64,000 nucleotides of DNA from Pectinophora gossypiella (Eukaryota; Arthropoda; Insecta; Lepidoptera; Gelechiidae). Each line of letters opens with the position of its first letter. Position 1 is the first letter of the stretch. Both the position numbers and the translations under genes were made by a program. Under the pieces are notes generated by a model, which had not been told where the DNA came from, did not search any database, and saw only the letters and a program-made list of their open reading frames with translations. The stretch spans positions 8,618,001-8,682,000 of the forward strand of contig NC_065406.1 of assembly GCF_024362695.1 (NCBI RefSeq), in the 5' to 3' direction. Of this stretch, positions 11,406 to 22,827 are shown piece by piece.

Positions 11406-14400
11406 TTAGAAAGAATCATTACCCTTCTTGTTTGGTATTCCTTCATCGAGGCTGTACTCAGAAATGTCTATTTCGCTATCATCTTTTTCAGCAACTTTTT
11501 TCGGTTTGATGAAGGCTTTAGGGTTTACTGCGGGTATACCATCAGACTCGTCTAAAATAGAGCTGCCAAGACTGGTATTACTACCAGCAACACTGGAAGC
11601 CCTAGCCATTGGAGCTGGTAAGAGATCCACTCTACCAACCAAGGCTGTTGACGGAGTCTCGTTGCGCCGAGCTAACTGTGATTCTATAGTTCGTTTCAAC
11701 TCTGCAATTTTCGGACTCGTACGAGAAATCACTTGAATTTTAGTGTCGTTTTTTAAAGGCTCATTTTCGATACTGGAAAAGAAAATCAGAAAGTTTATCT
11801 TAACACTATTTTTAGAGTACTGAGATACCATTGACAGTCATTTATGCTCACCTTGATATATCCCATTCCTCCCCGTCAAGATTTACTAAACCCAACTCGA
11901 ATTTTTCATTGTTGTCGCTCTTCTCTGTAGTACTTTGTGAGGGTGATGCGCTTACAGACTTCATTTGTATAGCATCCATGTCAAATAACACTTTCTTCTT
12001 ACTTAATGAAGTGATTGATGAAGCGTTTTTCAATACGCCTTTAGTTTGTTTTGGAATGTTTCTTTCAGATTCTGCTTTATTAAGAGGCGCTGCGATAGAT
12101 AAAGACTCCTCACTGCTGTTTTCTAGATTTGGTTTAACCGGCTCTTCTAGCAAGTTATTTCTTTGGTGTATTTCTTGTACTGTCATGTACTTGTTCTTAT
12201 ATTCGGAAACATTTGTTGCAGACTGTGATCGTAAAAGACCATTGTCGTCATTATTTAGAATTAATTTACGGACCGAACCATTGTAATCTGCAGTAGCTGA
12301 GGCTGGGCGGCGAGCAGGCGATTTAATCAAACTTTCAATTGATTTAGCAGTTTGCTGAACAACGGCTGGATTATAATATCTATGATCGCTTTCACTGGAA
12401 TCATCGTCTGTATAACCTGCATTAACGGGTTTCATTTGTTTTTTTGACTTCTGTTTGTTTTTAGTATCACTTGTCATTTGAGAATTATTTTTCCTCTGTG
12501 GGAACTGTTTTGTCCCTTCCGCCGACGATACTCTTTTTTCCTTTTCCAGTCTCTGAGCTGCTGGACTGGTGGGTGCTGAACTCGGTGGTGTTTTCAGTAA
12601 GGACATGGCTTTTTTAGCAACCTCAGCACTTAATTCTTTGCGTTTCGATTTAATCTGCGCATCGTTGGACTTCACTAAAGACAACGCCTTACTCTTAACG
12701 TTGGATATAACGGAAGATAGGCTAAAAGCTTTAGAAAGTTTTTGAGGTGAGACGTAATCTTGGATATCTGGAACTTCTTTTTTCCTACCAGACGTATTGG
12801 AGTCTAGATATGCTAATATTGAATGTTTTACTTTTTGGTAATCAGGGTTTTTCTGAAAAAAATATGTGTTTAGTATTATTAAGGAATGGTAAAAAAAAAA
12901 TAAAAGAGTGAAGAATACAAACCTTGGATTTTAATTCATGATGCTGATGCAACTGCATTTTTTGTTTCTGGAAATAATTTTTAGGCAACCTGTTTTTCAA
13001 TGGATCTACCCCGATAGTTACTAGACGGCTGTTTACTTCTTCTGTTATTTTCGCTCGAACCAATTTCATGGGACTGTAATGAATAAAATAGCCATGACAA
13101 AATGTGTTTTGTTGTTTGTACTTCACTTATAAAAGTAGATTTTGTTACCTTCCTGGAGGTACCACAGTGCCATTTCCCATTTTGGCTCCAATATTTAAAT
13201 GAGACTTAGATTTCTCTCTTTTTACTTTTTGCTCCTTTATATCAGATACCACCAAATTATCCCTTGTCATATGTTTATTAACTTTTTCAAATCTTTTCAT
13301 TTGGGGCTTGTTGTGGCTATTAGTGATCTTGACGTCTGGTGAATTTTTATGATTCTTTTTATCTGGTGCTTTTTTGTTTAACACATGTTCAATAGCCACA
13401 GCTTTTTCGAGACTAGCACTTGATGCATCGGAGGAACTTGTGGATTCCATATTGAGAAGTTCCTGGGCTTTCCGGTGAAGGTTTTCTAACGTCTTGTGGT
13501 CAGCTACCGGATTGCTTTTATGTGTCTTACGTTTAGCGGGTCTATTTTTTAATTCACCATTTGGGTTCTGAAGTGTACTCTGAAATGATAGCAAATCTAG
13601 TTAGGTTAGTTTATTGTTTTAAAAATGTTGGTATTCAGGCGAAACGTTCCACAATGCTAACAAATGGTTCAATAGATTGCGTTAATTCCGAATATATTTT
13701 GTTTTATTAGTTCTCATCTAAAAAAGTGCATCTTATCGATAGGCCTATCGACACTAACGCAGAACTTGGCAGCAATACTATTGATAGTATTGCTGTGTAA
13801 CGATAGTATCGAACCATCGATACTATTGTTTTTTCCTCAAATAACTAAAGTGTACCTATACGTACTATCTATTGGAAACATTACAACAAACGATAATTAG
13901 TGTCGGTAGGAGTTGAGTAGACCTACGTTGTTATGATAATTATTTTGCTTATTCGTGTTTTCGTTGGTTTTGTTATTTTGACTTTCCTGTAGCAACACCT
14001 GCAAGTGCGCTGCACGAGTTCTTTCTGCTTCAGCTTGCGCACGAGCCTCTATAGATTCTTGCGCTACTTCGTTTAGCTTTTGAAGTAAAGCTTCGTACTG
14101 CTTTGTTTGTACTTCCACACGTTTAGCCCAAATTGACATCTGTGCTTCGGTTTCTTTTTTCCTATCTTTCTCTTCGTTTTCCGATGCCAACCTCTGAAAT
14201 TAATTTTAATTTTAGAATTATCAACAGATTATGTTGCTGGTGTACCTACTTCTGACTATCCCAATTAGAAATACAGACGTGAACTTATTATATGCTGTTG
14301 TGTGTTCCTGCACACCTACTAATAGATACTAAAGGATTTAGAATAGATGTTTACGTACCGTATTAATCAATTCTTGTCGTAGAACGTGTATTTCTGTACC

Positions 14401-16448
14401 CTGCTGTTTGATTGTGCTATGTAATTCTTCTATTAAATTGTTGTTCGGTTCGCTATTCTGGACTGGCTTATCCATTTCTTTACTTTTAAAAGAATTAACG
14501 ATTTCCACTATTTGTGTACGTAAAAGATTTATTTCCTTATTGTATTTTTCGTGTTCTTCTTTCTTCCATTCTTCGATTTTATCTAATAGATTGTATTCGT
14601 TGTTAACCGATACTTCAGCGTCCTTCATTTTTTTATCAAAATTTTCGTTATTATGTTCTCGATTTACCGCACTAACTTTTGGGTCAGGCGATATATTGGC
14701 ACTCGTTTGACTATTTACCTTTGTCAGTAAATTTTCCATTTCTTTCAATTTTGTTTTTAGTTCAGTGATTTCGTCGACGAGTTTAGAATTTTCCTTTTCG
14801 GTAGAAGTATTTTGAACATTTTCACTCACATCTTTCTGGGGTATTTCTGTTGTTATGGCATGGCGCCTAGTCAAGTGGCTTTTTAAATAAAGTTGATTTA
14901 AAAATACTTTATCACAATAACTGCATTTGTTATATTGTAACGCGTCAACGGTAGACGTCGATGGAAACATATCACTTTTGTTCGTAAGAGTTTTTAAAAT
15001 CATGTTTGCAATATTGTCATTGCCGTAGGGAAGCGGTGTTCTGTATGTATGCTTCGTTTTTCTTTTTAATTTCCGTAGTTCCTCTTCCTTTTCTCGTAGG
15101 TTCTTTTTCGTGACATCTAACTCCTAAAATACAATATTGATATTAAGATGACTAATTGTATTTAGACATACCTAAAATATATTTGGTATAGGACAACCTG
15201 TGCAAGGGCTGTGATTTCCTCCCTCAATACGTAGACGCTGCGGTCCAGATAATGCCGACAGAACTGTTGGTACTCGACTGCGAGTTGCGCGAGCCGAAAC
15301 ATCTTCATCACGCCTTCATCCAAGATGCGGACGTCAAACTCCGACTCCAAAACGCAGTACAATATCTAATGTCCATATATATATTATTACTATAAATATT
15401 ATTACTATGAAAAGAGAATCGCTTAATGAATCATGAACTTTTGGTGAACTAGTTACGCAAGGGAACTTAATTCACTTAATAAATCTTTTATTCTGTATAA
15501 CGGTAATTAAAAAATCTTACATCATTCAAATGCTGCTCGAGGAGAACAAATTTTCTTTCCTTTATTATGCTTTCAACGTCTATTAGACCTGAAGAACAAA
15601 ACACTGCCTGTTTAATTTCTTAATTCTTATTAGTCTACGACTAGACTACGTCGACTCACCATTGACATAAATAGATATCTTTTTTAAGATCTTGAAACCC
15701 AATAAGTACCAAAGCATACTTCTGAACTCTCTTCTATCATGTGAGTTGTGAGGTGGAATACCAACCCCCGCAATCCTGGTGTCAGGGTTATTATTGAGCC
15801 GCCAAAGGCCCCTGATGACTCATGTACCGACTACGTACTTACATCAGTAAATAGTAACCTTCCGAAGCACGGATATCTTACTTTTGGACAACCATGTGAT
15901 TAGCCTGTAATGTCCTAACCAAACTAAGGATCACAAAGTGATTTTTCTGATATCCCGGGATTCGAAACCGGGGCCCCTGGATCGTGAGCACAACGCTAAA
16001 CCACTGAACCACGCAGGCCGTGGGTTTAAGTGAAATGAATAGAGGAAAAGTGGGTACGATGAGTCTAGGAATGATCTAATGAATTTAGGATTATATTACG
16101 TAGCATCACGTCGCGCCTGTATCCCCGAAGGGGTAGATAGAGGTGTGCAGTATATAAACATTGTGTTATGTTCGTCCCATGTAATAGGACGCAAGCCTAT
16201 TGCCATTAACGGGGCACAAATTCTGGAAATCATATGATAACAATTATCTATGACCTAAACAAATGAACTCAGTGGTTTAGGGTCCGAACAGGGAGGATAC
16301 TACTTAAATAAAAAAATAGATAAATATACTAACGAATTTTGTTCCAATCGATGTGAATGCGAGGCCGATGCACATTAAAAGTGAAGCCTGATTCCTCCGC
16401 CAGCCGCGGAAAGTGGTGATGTAACTCGTATGAAGTTTTACTCGCCAT
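11406..16448 (-). CDS. DZIP1: DZIP1 / Iguana-like zinc-finger coiled-coil protein
   Basis: Nine coding exons: 16334-16448, 15521-15588, 15198-15365, 14359-15123, 13927-14193, 13149-13579, 12923-13073, 11852-12852 and 11406-11772. All are GT-AG and in phase, giving about 1110 aa. The N terminus carries the family's FTFNVHRPRIHIDWNKI block, then the conserved FRLAQLAVEYQQFCRHYL segment. One C2H2 finger (C-x2-C-x12-H-x4-H, about residues 184-205) follows, then long Glu/Lys-rich coiled coil, and a Ser/Lys-rich, probably disordered C-terminal half. In animals DZIP1 acts at the basal body and transition zone in cilium assembly, and in Hedgehog signalling in vertebrates. The protein is longer than the human one (867 aa), mainly in the C-terminal half. 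The ninth exon was joined by phase alone. TTTATT at about 11225 gives a minus-strand poly(A) signal. Confidence 0.88.
13728..13830. repeat. Small TATCGATA-rich inverted-repeat cluster in DZIP1 intron 5
   Basis: This intron contains TTATCGATAGGCCTATCGA, then AATACTATTGATAGTATT (a perfect 18 bp palindrome), then ATAGTATCGAACCATCGATACTAT (another near-palindrome). The same words build the 1 kb array at 57612-58600, so this looks like a short relative of that repeat. Confidence 0.6.
15731..16020 (-). repeat. tRNA-headed SINE, minus strand, in DZIP1 intron 1
   Basis: On the minus strand it starts with a tRNA-like head having an A box (GTGGTTCAGTGG) and a B box (GGTTTCGAATCC). The body shared with the other copies follows (GTGATCCTTAGTTTGGTTAG, GGAAGG, GGCTCAATAATAACCCTGAC) and ends with an ACATGATAGAAG tail. 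Related copies are at 20303, 26840, 27897, 28531, 45949 and 52648. Confidence 0.85.
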
Positions 16449-17459
16449 TATATTATTTTCACTAAGCATTAAACATGTTTATATATACTTAATAAAACTA
16501 TTTCGATTATTACATTTTGACTAACTACTTAAAATACTTTATCAGTTCGTCGAAGTGTTGACGTTACCATTGTTTGTCATGTAGTTGCTTAGCAACGGAA
16601 ACGTGATGATCATCGTAGTATTGAGGTCGAAGAAGAAAGGAGTAGGTATATAGTACAATTCGTAGTTTTTATTTTATTTAAAAACATGATTGCCAAGGAC
16701 TACGCGGACGATGTCGCGGGCGCGGACAACTGTCCGCTTGTGTTCTAAACTTGGTATTATACGAGTATGTGTGCGTATTTTGAAAGTACGAGTGTACAGA
16801 TCAGCACTCGTGCATACCTAGCGTTATTGCACTGTACGTTTTCCAAATCGTAAATTAAAATAACTTCTCAGAAAGTATACACGATTTATGCGAAAGTTAA
16901 ATACGCAGGAGGTACGAGTAGGTGTTATAAGTTCGGGATCTAGATACAATTTTGATGTCGATCGAATTCTAATACACATACCTAAGTGTGGTGTGGATGA
17001 TAATAAAACTACTATTTATGTGGTCATGAACCACTTTGCTTGATACTTTATTTACCAGGTCCAATATACAGCGCTTGTTTCATCGTTAAGAATCTATCGC
17101 ATCACCTAAACCTAAGAGGAGCAGTCTCATGGATCAAGGGCGGCCTAGCGACACCGGTTCATTTCAACATTTTTTTGTATTTTTTTCAATGTCGTTGGCC
17201 GATGTTTACAAGCGAAGGTATAAGAAAAGTGTGCAACGTTCAACTCGATACACAAAACGTGAACTCAAAATACGCAGGAGTGTTAAAGTAAAGTCGTATA
17301 GTAGCCTGAATATTTTGCAACTAGCCCACGCTCTGTGCTCAAGTTTATAACTTTGTACAAATGTAAATGTTTGCGTATAAAAATAATAAATAATATCGCG
17401 TTGGCAGAATCGTAAGTCCGTGAAGGGTGGACAAGTCGTCGGGGGCAGGCGCCCGTGGT
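16449..17459. other. DZIP1 - opsin spacer, no gene supported
   Basis: About 1 kb between the DZIP1 start codon and the opsin stop codon. An 83-codon plus-strand frame around 17040-17291 resembles no family I recognise. TACGCAGGAG and GTGCGTATTTTGAAA words recur at 16766, 16900, 17270 and 17619, so the block may be an old repeat. It should contain the DZIP1 promoter and the opsin 3' UTR. Confidence 0.5.
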
Positions 17460-19654
17460 TTAGGCGGCGGGCTTCTCCTCGGTGACGGTGGTGGCTCCAG
17501 AGGCCACGGAGCCGCCGTCGTCGGGCGACGCCTGGCATGACAGCGACGGGAACCTCTGGTACAGCGCAGCGCGGTACTTCGGGTGGCTGTCAATATAATA
17601 TTTCATCAGGGTCTTGCCCTTGTGCGTATTTTGAAATACAGTTGAAATAATAACATAAGCTCACGACCGTCTCCCAATGGGGTAGTCAAACGTACATCCA
17701 TAGCAAAATGATCTAAGTGCCTACACCTCACTAAGGTTTCTGTTAGACCATGTGATAGGTGCGGTGAACTGTATCGCCGTCTATAATAGTCGAGCCAACT
17801 GCGTTAATTGAAATAGTAGCACAGAAAATAGTTTGACGATTTCTGACGACTAACAACTAAATAGTAAAATACGATTGATTTTTAGGTAGTATAGAGTTAT
17901 AGGACTTACCTGATACCATATACAATAGGATTGTAGACGGCGTTAGCCTTAGCGAAGAGAGAGCCCCAGATCGTGGCAAGTGGGCTGATGGGTGCGCTCT
18001 CGAACACGCCGGTGTAGTTGATCACCAGGTACGGAGTCCACGCCATGAACCACAGCGAGATGGTCATCAGAGCAACCTAAGACGGGCATAAAAAATAAAA
18101 GTGAAGATTTGAAAAAATAAATATTGTTATAGATTTAAATGAAACCTGGATTGTCCTTTACCTAAATGTTATTAGATAGATGTGTTTGGCTTAGCTATCA
18201 TACTATGACCTAAGGTATAAAGTGACCAATTTTAGAGCAAAGAAGAAAGAAGTCCATTAGAAATATGCCTATCCAATAGTATAATATATACAAAAGTGTG
18301 GAAGTTGTTACCTTCGCCAGTTTGCATTCCGCGCTGGTGTTAGCCGCCTCAGACGACCGCAGTGAAGCTACGTTCATTTTCTTAGCCTGCTCCCTCATGC
18401 CCTTCTCGTGAGCTGCGACAGCCTGAAATAATACGAACTCTGTTTTAAATCGATCAATCGTGGCGGTGCTATAAAAGGATTTTGTTTTGAAGCTATTATT
18501 TTGATGATTATTGTTGCAAACGCAGTTGCCTGTTACCTGAACGATGAAGAAGTAAGAGTAGATGATAAGAAGCAGTGGCATGAAGTAGACGAACACGGAG
18601 TACACGAGGATGTAGCTGCGGCTGAACCAGTCCTTGCTCAAGTAGTCGGTGCCACAAGCGGTCATGTTGCCCTCAGGGACATACCTGTTGGGAGGTAACT
18701 AAGTTAACAAACATCCTTACGTTCTAGCGGGTATCTCTCAAATGGGCCACGAAATTTAAAAGGGAGTAAAAGTAGACAAAGGTCACTGGATATTTTAGTT
18801 AATTCACCTGTTCCAGCCGAAGAAAGGTGCGAGAGTCCAAGCGAGAGAGAACGCCCAGATACCAAGAATGCGCAGAAGGGCTCCGTTGTTCGTCATGGGT
18901 TTGGCGGCAATGCCCTTCACGATGACGTTGTAACGGTCAAAGGCGATCATGGTCATTGTCCAAATCGATGCACAGCCGAATAGCGAACCCGCACACGCGT
19001 ACAGTTCACATGCCAAAGGACCTGAAGAATAAATTAAGTTGCAAACATCATCCTTATATTTTAAGTAAGATAGGGCAATTATAAATTGTCTACCAACCAA
19101 ACATCCAAGTTTCGTTGTAACAGTTTATGACCATAGCCGGAGACATCGCGCACATCATGAGGAAATCGGAGAAAGCAAGATTGACGACGAGAAGGTTGGA
19201 GGGCGTTTTCAAGCTCTGCAATGAAATAAGTGTTTAGGCAGGTGACAAACTCTCTACTAAGTAGGTATGTATTCGTTGTTCTGCTATTACACTACCTTAG
19301 TCGACGAGAAAATGTAGATAACCATGCCGTTGCCAGTGATCGAGATAAAGCCGAGGACACCAATAGTGAAACCCAAAAGTCCGTGCCAAAGTGGATTCAT
19401 AGGTGGAAATTGATACCTGGGAAATAAATAAGTAGAAGTCTTAAGTTTTGAAAACGAAGAATTGGATAAAGAATTATTATAAAATAGATGTAACTAAAGA
19501 GTTAATCTAACCAGTATGGGTCGACCATGTGCAGCATGTCGGGGGGCACCTTGTCCACGACGGTCTGGTTGGAGGCGCCGTACGCCGCCACCTGGCCGCC
19601 CCAAGCCTGCAGCGCCGCGACGCCCGGCCCGGGGTCCAGAATACCTATCGCCAT
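17460..19654 (-). CDS. LWRh: Long-wavelength-sensitive opsin
   Basis: Eight coding exons: 19512-19654, 19296-19416, 19098-19215, 18808-19021, 18537-18684, 18312-18422, 17910-18076 and 17460-17586. All are GT-AG and in phase, giving 382 aa, typical of lepidopteran LW opsins. Seven transmembrane segments are readable. Landmarks are an NQT glycosylation sequon at 29-31, DRY at 156-158, the retinal-binding Lys at about 328 (LFAKANAVYNP), NPIVY at 334-338, and a C-terminal tail ending EEKPAA with Ser/Thr phosphorylation candidates. The cytoplasmic loop 3 segment HEKGMREQAKKMN is the Gq-coupled insect type. It is the rhabdomeric Gq-coupled visual pigment for green/long wavelengths. Having introns, it is the ancestral gene form and not a retrocopy. 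An upstream TATA box lies at 19953-19960. Confidence 0.97.
17655..17812 (+). repeat. Interspersed repeat (GCTCACGAC ... CGCCGTCTATAATAGTCGAG family), opsin intron
   Basis: The 158 bp segment shares its order of words with 34388-34525 (plus), 49080-49232 (minus) and 53776-53952 (minus): ATCCCAATGGGGTAGTCA, GTACATCCAT, TAAGTRCCYACA, TTAGA, GTGATAGGT and CGCCGTCTATAATAGTCGAG. The class is not known to me. Confidence 0.7.
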
Positions 19655-19924
19655 CTTCAATTGACTGTCTGTCACAAACTAACCTGAACAAGCAAATGAT
19701 ATAATTGCATTAAACAGGAAGCTCTTCAACACAAATTATTCATAAGAATTAACCTCTTTTAATTCTGCAACTTACGTAAAAAAAGGTCCAGGGTAGGGGT
19801 ATTCGCCCCGAGATGGTTATTATCAAAAATACTGAAGAAAATCGCTGCACGAACTACTCCAGTCTTTATTATTGTATAACCAATCTCGTGAAGCGAAGGG
19901 CTGAAGAGCCGAGGCTGCGGAGGC

Positions 19925-20012
19925 TACTCGCTGTTTGTTGGCCGACCTGCTGCTTTTATAACAACTACACAAGGATTATAAACGACGTCATAGAAAATCG
20001 ATATTCATAATT
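19925..20012 (-). promoter_or_regulatory. Candidate LW opsin core promoter
   Basis: Reading the minus strand, TATAAAAG lies at 19953-19960, about 300 bp before the opsin ATG. Just upstream are TAATCC (a K50-homeodomain/Otd-type site, about 19973-19978) and CTAATTATGAAT (about 19999-20010), which resembles the rhodopsin conserved element RCSI found before Drosophila opsin TATA boxes. A transcription start around 19925 is inferred. An untranslated first exon or intron may lie between it and the ATG. Confidence 0.45.
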
Positions 20013-20302
20013 AGATATAGGTATCTAAGAAGAAGGAATACATTACCTACTTAGCATTTTTACAGGGAGGGCTTCATAAGAAAGTTTTCGTTTAATTTAC
20101 TTTTGTTGCTAATATTGTCTCTTCATTGTTGCACTTTCACTCCCACATAACAATAACAAATAAGTTACTAGTCAACTGACTGATAATTTTGTGTAGTCGG
20201 TAATAACGTGATGTGTAACGAAATAAAACATGCCTCGGCTCCTTATAAGCCCAAAATGAAGGACTCTGTCGATAGGTTCATCTTCTGGGAATCATCATTT
20301 GA

Positions 20303-20630
20303 CGGCGTCTGTGGTCCAGTGGTTGAGCGTTGGTCTCACGATCCAGAGGCCCCGGGTTCGAATCCCGGTGGGGACATATCACAAAAATGACTGTGATTCC
20401 TAGTTTGGTTAGGACATTACAGGCTGATCACCTGATTGTCCGACAGTAAGATGATCCGTGCTTCGCAAGGCACGTTAAGCTGTTGATCCCGGTTACTACT
20501 TACTGATGTGAGTATGTAGTCGTTACATGAGCCATGTCAGTAGCCTTTGGCGGCTCAATAATAACCCTGACACCAAGGTTGATGTGGTTGGTTATCCAGC
20601 TCATAACCCACACGATAAGAAGAAGAAGAA
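20303..20630 (+). repeat. tRNA-headed SINE, full length
   Basis: The head has an A box (GTGGTCCAGTGG) and B box (GGTTCGAATCC), followed by GGTGGGGACATATCACAAAAATGACT. The family body and a CACACGATAAGAAGAAGAAG tail complete it. It is an uninterrupted example of the family. Confidence 0.88.
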
Positions 20631-20831
20631 GGTCATTTGGCGCCTCTATTTAAAAGTACGAAGAGTATATTTGTAGGTTGCTACACCTATCAACCGAACG
20701 CCGCCGATACTTTTTGTTTTGGGTGGTAGCTTTCCTTACACCTCGTCGCTGGCTGGTAAGGCGCTATATAACCAGAGCAAATATCAGACATCCCTCTTAT
20801 CTTAAACCGGGTCTATATTTATTATCTCGAA

Positions 20832-21125
20832 GGAGCTCGGTGGCGCAGCGGTAAACGCGCTCGGTCTGCGATTGTTGAAGTTAAGCAACTTTCGCAAAGG
20901 CCAGTCATAGGATGGGTGACCACAAAAAAAAGTTTCAATCTCGAGCTCCTCTGTGCTTCGGAAGGCACGTTAAGCCGTTGGTCCCGGCTGCATTAGCAAT
21001 CGTTAATAACCACCAATCCGCACTGGGCCCGAGTGGTGATTTAAGGTCCGATCTCCCTATCCATCCATAAGGAAGGCCCGTGCCTTAGCAGTGGGGACGT
21101 TAATGGGTTGGTGATGATGATGATA
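20832..21125 (+). repeat. Second SINE type with tRNA-like A box and 5S-rRNA-like middle
   Basis: It starts GGAGCTCGGTGGCGCAGCGG (A-box-like). The next part reads GAAGTTAAGCAAC ... GGATGGGTGACC, which matches the 5S rRNA words GGAAGTTAAGC and GGATGGGTGACC in order and spacing. The body (TGCTTCGGAAGGCACGTTAA, GTTGGTCCCGGCTGC) shares the GGAAGGCACGTTAAGCCGTTGG core with the other SINE family. It ends in a TGATGATGAT tail. Confidence 0.75.
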
Positions 21126-22827
21126 TTTATTATCTACTTGGAGAATTTGCATAAACAAAACTCGGTAGAATACATCTCTGTAAGGTATGTCTTACGGCTA
21201 ATATCGTTATGAGGCCACGAAGAAGCGCAAGTGAGCTCTAAGTGGATTATACATATAGAGGTCGCGGAAAGAACCTGACTCACTTCCATCCCTCCGAGTC
21301 TGGCTACGTAGGTATTATAATCATTTCATATTTTATAGATAATTACATTTATGATCTAGGTAAGTAAGTATATGAAATTAATTTAACGTATAACTTCGAT
21401 AGGTTTTTATGATCGATATAATACAACACATTTATTGGTATCTACATACTTAGGTATTTCTTTTTTATCCATAGACCTAGGATTCCCGCATTTCTACGAT
21501 AGGTTTGTCTGCTCTCATTAAAACGGCTGGAAGCATGTCCAATTGTAGTTCAGCCTACCTACTTAGCTATTTGTATTCTGTGATATGATATGGATCGAAG
21601 CAAATGGAATTCCATAGTCTGCTTACCCCGGTAGGAAATAGGCGTGAGTTTATGTATGTATGTATATGATATGCTTGTTATTTGTGCGGCTATATTTTTC
21701 ATTATCATCAACTTTTCCCCATCATCTTCAACCGTGGCTGATATAGGTATACATCTTTTCATTTCAGTAAGTTTAGACTTGACCATTTACTTAAAGGTAA
21801 CTCAAATTAGCCACCGGTAGGTATCTACCCATATACTAAAATATATAATATAATTACACGGTGTCTATTTAACACATTTATTATGGTAACAAACGTACCT
21901 AACTCTTTTGAACATTATTATCAATTATTTACTATTTTATGTACTTGGGTCTCAGATGGGTAGTTCTTCGAATATCGAAGTTATTATCATTACCGTGAAC
22001 GAAAAAATATCATACAATCTTTTGACTTTTTGCAAATATTCAGTTATAAGTTATTTAGGTCGCTAACTTTTAAGTTCTAACTGGATAATTGCAAATAGAC
22101 TCATCTTTTTAGTACTAAACAGTATACCGATGGATGTATCTCTTGACTACCCGCAATCCGCAATTAGGAATAATGAATAAAGTCGTAAACTTATGTTGTT
22201 GTTATGTGTTATTTATCTACCTTTTACACATAAAACACTAGTTGACTGCTTAAATAATATTTACTTAATGGGATAGTTAATTTTATGTACCTATTAAAGA
22301 GCAAACAAATTATTTTCACTGGAAGTCAAATGTTCGTTTCATTTTGGTGGACGACATGGACTTCCGGTCGTTTGAAATAGGTATTAGGGAAGTCCCAGGT
22401 GTCGTAACCTACGTCAGTCCTAGGTCCTACTTATGCAGATTCACGATTCGTGTGGTACGGCACGGGCCTCCAGCGACAGATACTTGATCGAAGCTCGAGT
22501 CTCGAGGCCAGACATGGTTTCGGGCGGGAATTTATAGTAGTTGGATTTCTGTAATATTTTTATAGCACTATATATTATGGTTATTTCCATAGTAACATAT
22601 GTTCATCAATGTTTTAGTATGTTTTTGTTTGTGAAGCAGTGAAATTTTGTATGCGATAACGAAACATTAAATAAAATATAAAAATAAAATAAAGGAAAGA
22701 AATTATGCCACAAACTTAAAAAAAAATACTGACACAACCAGCTGATAGATTGTCAATGTCAAATTGAGAAACGGCTTGCGCGGACCTTTACTATAAAAAC
22801 CCTGGATCCTGTATAAAACGCTAAAGA

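Larger units (their letters stand above)
19655..22827. other. Opsin - SLD5 intergenic region with two SINEs
   Basis: About 3.2 kb separates the divergent opsin and SLD5. It contains the opsin promoter candidate, a tRNA-headed SINE (20303-20630) and a 5S-like SINE (20832-21125). The rest, 21126-22700, is AT-rich with no supported gene. SLD5 transcription must start near 22780, and the sequence before it is unremarkable. Confidence 0.6.

Noticed and set aside
11831..12286. 151-codon plus-strand open frame
   Set aside because: It is antisense to the large eighth exon of DZIP1, whose sense frame is continuous and in phase with its neighbours.
17040..17291. 83-codon plus-strand frame between DZIP1 and the opsin
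   Set aside because: No family similarity, no splice partners, and it shares short words with surrounding repeat-like sequence.
19494..19691. GC-rich 65-codon frame overlapping the opsin first exon
   Set aside because: It is the wrong frame of the exon that encodes the opsin N terminus (MAIGILDPGPGVAAL).
20303..20376. Possible tRNA gene (A and B boxes present)
   Set aside because: The same head recurs with a shared SINE body at six or more places, so it is a SINE promoter and not a stand-alone tRNA.
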